Source: JBOGGN01 sp050744165
Lineage (GTDB): Bacteria > Actinomycetota > Acidimicrobiia > Acidimicrobiales > Palsa-688
Length of the DNA stretch: 10,634 nt
Assembly: GCA_050744165.1 (NCBI GenBank)
Contig: JBOGGN010000348.1
Location: 1 to 10,634 of the forward strand
Reading direction: 5' to 3'
Each line of letters starts with the position of its first letter. Position 1 is the stretch's first letter. The notes under the pieces were generated by a model. The model was not told the origin of the DNA, did not search any database, and was given only the letters and a program-made list of their open reading frames with translations. Shown piece by piece: positions 7,233 to 10,634 of this stretch. Position numbers and translations under genes: made by a program.

Positions 7233-8876
7233 GTGAACTTCCCGATCCTCACCACGCTGGTCTTCCTGCCTGCCGCCGGTGCGCTGGCGGTGGCGCTGAT
7301 TCCGAACGCCCGCGAGGACATGGCCAAGATCGGGGCCTTCGTGGTGGCGGTGGCGGAGTTGGTGTTCGCCGCCTTCATGCTGGTCGACTTCAAGGTGGGC
7401 GACGCCGGCTTCCAGTTCGTCAGCCAGCACCCGTGGGTCTCCGACTTCGGGATCAGCTGGCACCTCGGCGTCGACGGCATTTCACTGTTCCTGGTCGTCA
7501 TGACGGCGCTGGTGTTCCCCATCGCCATCGCCGGTCCCAAGATCCACAGCCAGCCCAAGGCGTTCCTGTGCTGGATGTTGCTCCTGGAGGCGGCGTGTAT
7601 CGGTACCTTCCTGGCGCTGGACCTCTTCGTCTTCTTCGTGATGTTCGAGCTGACTCTGGTGCCGATGTACTTCATCATCAGTGGCTGGGGCCACGACAAC
7701 CGGGTCTACGCCTCGCTCAAGTTTTTCGTCTTCACCCTGGCCGGCTCCGCCTTTCTCCTGGTCGGGATCCTGGCTGCGGTCGTCCTGACCTCGAGCAACG
7801 GGCACCTGAGCTTCGACCTGATCGACGTGGCCCGCAAGGTGTCGTCCCTGACCCAGACCGAGCAACGCCTCCTGTTCCTCGGCTTCGTGATCGCCTTCGC
7901 GGTCAAGGTGCCGCTGTTCCCGCTGCATACCTGGCTACCCGACGCGCATACCGAGGCGCCCACGGCCGGTTCGGTCATCCTGGCGGCGGTCCTCCTCAAG
8001 CTCGGGGCCTACGGAATCCTGCGCTTCGGGGTGTTCTTGTTCCCCAAGGCGGCCGTCGACCTCGGCCCCATCCTCTTGACGGCGGCGGTCATCGGCATGA
8101 CCTACGGCGCCATCGTGGCCGCCATGCAGAAGGACTTCAAACGGCTGATCGCCTACTCGTCGGTGGCTCACCTGGGCTTCATCGTGCTCGGGATCTTCGC
8201 CTTTACCTCCCAGGGCCTCTCCGGCGGGGTGCTGCAGATGGTCAACCACGGGCTTTCCACCGGCGCCTTGTTCCTCCTGGTGGGGATGATCTACGAGCGC
8301 CGCCACACCCGCCAGATCGCCGAGCTGCACGGCCTGCAGAAGTCGGCCCCGGTGATCGCGGTCGTCTTCCTCATCGTCATGATGAGCTCCGTCGGCCTGC
8401 CAGGGCTCAACGGCTTCGTGGGCGAGTTCCTGATCCTTATCGGCACCTTCATCACCCACCGTTGGTGGGCCGTCGTCGGCTCCACCGGTGTCATCCTGGC
8501 CGCGGTGTACCTGCTGTGGGCCTACCAGCGGGTCTTCCACGGCGTGCCCGACGGCGACAACGCCAAGATGCTCGACATGAACTGGCGGGAGGCGGCGGCG
8601 CTGGCGCCGCTCCTGCTCGGGATCGTGTTCATCGGCATCTACCCCAAGCCGCTCTTGGACCGCATCCAGCCGTCGGTCGACCACGTGCTGGCCCACGTCC
8701 AGTACCAGGACCCGGCGTTGCACGTACCCGCCAAGGGCCTCGGGCCGGCGGTGACGGTCAGCCCCGGGCAAAACGTCGACGTGGCGCCCGCCCAGACCAC
8801 CGCCAGCCGCCCCTCCTCGAGGCCGGGCGGGCTGAGCGCGGCGGCGTCGGCCGTAGCCACGAGGAGCGGCCCGTGA
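7233..8876 (+). CDS. nuoM: NADH-quinone oxidoreductase subunit M
   Basis: NuoM (ND4 homologue) is the middle antiporter-like proton-pumping subunit, between NuoN and NuoL. The 547-residue product has many hydrophobic helices and the family landmarks: WHLGVDGISLFLV at 76-88, Glu139 in VMFELTLVPMYFIIS (key glutamate of helix 5), Lys225 in FAVKVPLFPLHTWLPDAHTE, Lys256 in LLKLGAYGILRF, His339 in MVNHGLSTGALF, and Glu398 in GLNGFVGEFLIL, equivalent to the helix-12 glutamate of E. coli NuoM. The membrane part ends near 475. A further 65-70 residues (from about 480) form a polar Ala/Ser/Pro-rich tail beyond the usual family end; its function is unknown. The start is GTG behind GGAGG. The stop overlaps the nuoN start by four bases (GTGA). 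Confidence 0.97.
   Translation: MNFPILTTLVFLPAAGALAVALIPNAREDMAKIGAFVVAVAELVFAAFMLVDFKVGDAGFQFVSQHPWVSDFGISWHLGVDGISLFLVVMTALVFPIAIAGPKIHSQPKAFLCWMLLLEAACIGTFLALDLFVFFVMFELTLVPMYFIISGWGHDNRVYASLKFFVFTLAGSAFLLVGILAAVVLTSSNGHLSFDLIDVARKVSSLTQTEQRLLFLGFVIAFAVKVPLFPLHTWLPDAHTEAPTAGSVILAAVLLKLGAYGILRFGVFLFPKAAVDLGPILLTAAVIGMTYGAIVAAMQKDFKRLIAYSSVAHLGFIVLGIFAFTSQGLSGGVLQMVNHGLSTGALFLLVGMIYERRHTRQIAELHGLQKSAPVIAVVFLIVMMSSVGLPGLNGFVGEFLILIGTFITHRWWAVVGSTGVILAAVYLLWAYQRVFHGVPDGDNAKMLDMNWREAAALAPLLLGIVFIGIYPKPLLDRIQPSVDHVLAHVQYQDPALHVPAKGLGPAVTVSPGQNVDVAPAQTTASRPSSRPGGLSAAASAVATRSGP
8861..8866 (+). promoter_or_regulatory. Ribosome binding site of nuoN
   Basis: GAGGAG lies six bases before GTG 8873, within the last codons of nuoM. 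It supports the GTG start that overlaps the nuoM TGA, and so supports the unusual N-terminal extension of NuoN being translated. Confidence 0.75.
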
Positions 8877-10531
8877 ACCTGCTCGCCGGTCTCGCAGCCC
8901 TCGGGGGGCCCGGCCCGACCACGACCACCACCAGCGTCCCTGCCTGCACGGTCCACCCATCGGGGCAGGTCACCAACCTGTGCACCAAGGCGGGGTCACT
9001 GCACCTGGCGTTCCAATACAACTACGTGGCGCCCGAGTTGATCCTCATCGGCGGTGCCCTGGTCATTTTGATGGTCTCCGCCCTGCTGCCCAAGCGGCAG
9101 ATCCGGCGGCTGTGGATGTGGATGACGGTGGTGACCGGCGTGGTCTCGCTGGCCTGGTCGGCTTGGTTGTGGCACGGACAGTTCCCCAAACACGCCGGGC
9201 TGATCGTGGGCAACGCCTTGGTGTTCGATCAGTTCACGGTGTTCTTTGCGGTGCTGATCAGCGTCGCCGTTGTCCTCTCGGCGTTGGTCTCCGACAGCTA
9301 CTTGCGACGGGAGGGCTTGGACGGGCCGGAGTTCTACGTCCTGGCCCTGCTGTCGGCGTCGGGCGGCATGATCATGGCGGCCGCTAATGACCTGATCGTC
9401 ATCTTCCTCGGCCTTGAGATCCTCTCCATCGCGCTGTACATCATGACCGCCTACCACCGCCGGCGGATCGAGTCGGGTGAGGCGTCGATGAAGTACTTCA
9501 TCCTCGGCGCCTTCTCCTCGGCCATCTTCCTCTACGGGGCGGCCCTGTGCTACGGGGCCACCGGTTCTACCAGGCTGTCGGAGATCGCCACCTTCCTGGC
9601 CCAGACCCACGTGCCCAAGAGCATCCTTTTGGCCGGCGTGGTGTTGCTGATCGTGGGCCTCGGCTTCAAGGTGGCCGCCGTCCCCTTCCATACCTGGACC
9701 CCCGACGTGTACCAGGGAGCGCCCACCCCGGCCACCGGGTTCATGGCCGCGGTGGCCAAGGCGGGTGGCTTCGCAGCCCTGATCCGAGTGCTGGTCGGCA
9801 CCTTCGGGACCATGTCCGTGGACTGGCGCCCGGTCATTTGGGTGCTGGCTGCCCTCACCCTGCTGGTGGGCTCGGTTCTCGCCATCGTGCAGACGGACAT
9901 CAAGCGGATGCTGGCCTACTCCTCGATCAGCCATGCCGGCTACGTGCTGGTCGGCGTCCAAGCGGCCGACTCCACCGGCACCGCGGGGGCGCTGTTCTAC
10001 TTGTTCTCCTATCTGTTCCTCGTCATCGGCAGCTTCGCCATCGTGGCGGTGGTGAGTGGCCGGGGCGAGGCCCGCAACGACCTGGGCAGCTTGCGGGGGT
10101 TGGCGTCGCGCCGGCCGGCCCTGGCCTTCTCGTTCGTAGTGCTGTTGCTGGCCCAGGCCGGTGTCCCCTTCACCACCGGGTTCTTCGCCAAGTTCTACGT
10201 GGTGGCAGCCGCGGTAGGCCAGCACCAGTACGTGCTGGCGGTGCTGGCCATGCTGGCGGCCGCCATCGCTGCCTTCTTCTACCTGCGGGTCGCCATCTTG
10301 ATGTACTCGCCCCTTCCCGAGGCCGGCGACGGCGGGGCCGGCAGCGGTGCTGGGGCCGCCCCGGCCGTGCTGGGCGGCGTGGCGCTGGCGGCGCCGCCGG
10401 AGACGGGCCAGGTCGTGGTGCCCTGGACCGTCGCCGCGGCGCTGGTCATCTGCGTGGCCTTCACCATCATCTTCGGGGTGTACCCGACGCCGCTCATCCA
10501 CTTCGCAAAGCACGCGGTCCTACTCTTTTAG
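8873..10531 (+). CDS. nuoN: NADH-quinone oxidoreductase subunit N
   Basis: NuoN (ND2 homologue) is the antiporter-like proton-pumping subunit nearest NuoK. The 552-residue protein shows Glu182 in FLGLEILSIALYIMTAY, Lys207 in ASMKYFILGAFSS, Lys266 in GLGFKVAAVPFHTWTPDVYQ, Lys296 in VAKAGGF, and Lys440 in FFAKFYV, matching the glutamate and lysines of the E. coli proton path. The start is GTG 8873, which overlaps the nuoM stop as GTGA and has GAGGAG six bases upstream. With this start the first clear membrane helix begins only near residue 51 (YVAPELILIGG). The preceding 50 residues hold a Thr run (16-20) and two cysteines (25, 37) and are unusual. A later start would discard them but no better-placed signal is evident. 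A Gly/Ala-rich loop at about 482-512 precedes the final helix. It is the last nuo gene and ends in TAG. Confidence 0.96.
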   Translation: MNLLAGLAALGGPGPTTTTTSVPACTVHPSGQVTNLCTKAGSLHLAFQYNYVAPELILIGGALVILMVSALLPKRQIRRLWMWMTVVTGVVSLAWSAWLWHGQFPKHAGLIVGNALVFDQFTVFFAVLISVAVVLSALVSDSYLRREGLDGPEFYVLALLSASGGMIMAAANDLIVIFLGLEILSIALYIMTAYHRRRIESGEASMKYFILGAFSSAIFLYGAALCYGATGSTRLSEIATFLAQTHVPKSILLAGVVLLIVGLGFKVAAVPFHTWTPDVYQGAPTPATGFMAAVAKAGGFAALIRVLVGTFGTMSVDWRPVIWVLAALTLLVGSVLAIVQTDIKRMLAYSSISHAGYVLVGVQAADSTGTAGALFYLFSYLFLVIGSFAIVAVVSGRGEARNDLGSLRGLASRRPALAFSFVVLLLAQAGVPFTTGFFAKFYVVAAAVGQHQYVLAVLAMLAAAIAAFFYLRVAILMYSPLPEAGDGGAGSGAGAAPAVLGGVALAAPPETGQVVVPWTVAAALVICVAFTIIFGVYPTPLIHFAKHAVLLF

Positions 10532-10634
10532 GTGGTCGCGACGCCAGCGTCGTCGAGCTCGATTCTCAGGGCGGTGATGGGCTGATCGCCGCCGCCACTG
10601 GCTGCAGCCTGGCGTTGCTCGCACAGAATGAGAC
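10528..10634 (-). CDS. Possible 3' end of a convergent gene of unknown function (partial)
   Basis: On the - strand one frame is open from the window edge for 34 codons and ends with TAA at 10530-10528, overlapping the nuoN stop by four bases tail-to-tail. The translated tail starts LILCEQRQAAASGGG and ends ITALRIELDDAGVATT. It has a mixed, protein-like composition, and most codons end in G or C, as in the nuo genes. The + strand offers no substantial frame here. I cannot assign a family from so short a piece, and an open stretch of this length can arise by chance in GC-rich DNA. Confidence 0.35.
   Translation of the reverse strand, partial: LILCEQRQAAASGGGDQPITALRIELDDAGVATT

Noticed and set aside
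5391..7463. 690-codon open frame on the - strand opposite nuoL
   Set aside because: It is a shadow of nuoL: its translation is His/Asp/Glu/Gly/Arg-rich low-complexity sequence typical of the antisense of GC-rich membrane-protein genes, while the + strand gives clear NuoL motifs.
7433..8872. Long upstream open extension of the nuoN frame through nuoM
   Set aside because: It is the out-of-frame reading of nuoM, rich in Arg/Gly/Pro. The real nuoN start is GTG 8873 with its own ribosome binding site.
8996..10513. 505-codon open frame on the - strand opposite nuoN
   Set aside because: Same reason: antisense shadow of nuoN, polar and repetitive, no recognisable domain.
10539..10552. Hairpin CGACG-CCAG-CGTCG as a terminator after nuoN
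   Set aside because: Only five base pairs and no T-run follows on either strand. Short inverted matches are common in DNA this GC-rich.
10593..10609. GGCTGCAGCC palindrome near the window end as a regulatory site
   Set aside because: A 10-base perfect palindrome with no spacer, no nearby promoter and no second copy is not enough to call an operator.
1..10634. CRISPR arrays, tRNA/rRNA genes, insertion sequences, phage or defence genes
   Set aside because: None is visible. Coding sequence for complex I fills nearly the whole window and codon bias is even throughout, with no sign of transfer.

Overview
This window is the distal two-thirds of a bacterial nuo operon, which encodes the proton-pumping NADH:quinone oxidoreductase (respiratory complex I). 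All recognisable genes lie on the + strand in the canonical order nuoG (5'-truncated by the window edge), nuoH, nuoI, nuoJ, nuoK, nuoL, nuoM, nuoN. The DNA is strongly GC-rich with a heavy G/C bias at third codon positions. The protein features point to a high-GC Actinobacteriota member, possibly Acidimicrobiia-like: NuoG carries the CxxCxxxC-x27-C (N7-type) cluster, NuoH and NuoI have long C-terminal tails, and GTG starts are frequent. The taxonomic placement is inference; no marker gene is present.

Layout: bases 2-2314 hold the C-terminal three-quarters of NuoG (the [4Fe-4S]-bearing molybdopterin-oxidoreductase-like part of the peripheral arm), interrupted by an in-frame TAG at 2090-2092. 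Bases 2314-3519 encode NuoH, the membrane subunit at the quinone site. Bases 3522-4253 encode NuoI, with two [4Fe-4S] clusters. Bases 4253-4843 and 4869-5174 encode the small membrane subunits NuoJ and NuoK. Bases 5184-7229, 7233-8876 and 8873-10531 encode the three antiporter-like pump subunits NuoL, NuoM and NuoN. Genes overlap by 1-4 bases or are separated by at most 25 bases, so one polycistronic message with translational coupling is likely. No internal promoter or terminator is evident. The last 103 bases hold no + strand gene, but the - strand is open to a TAA at 10528 and may be the 3' end of a convergent gene.

Together the products carry electrons from NADH (through NuoEFG, mostly off-window) through NuoG and NuoI to quinone at the NuoH interface. 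The NuoH-J-K-N-M-L membrane arm couples this to proton translocation. The acid/lysine residues expected for the pumping subunits are all visible.

I see no new biological system here. The points most worth a second look are the nonsense codon inside an otherwise intact nuoG, a 10-codon mini-ORF that exactly bridges nuoJ and nuoK with ATGA overlaps at both ends, low-complexity extensions on several subunits (notably the N-terminus of NuoN), and the possible convergent gene end.
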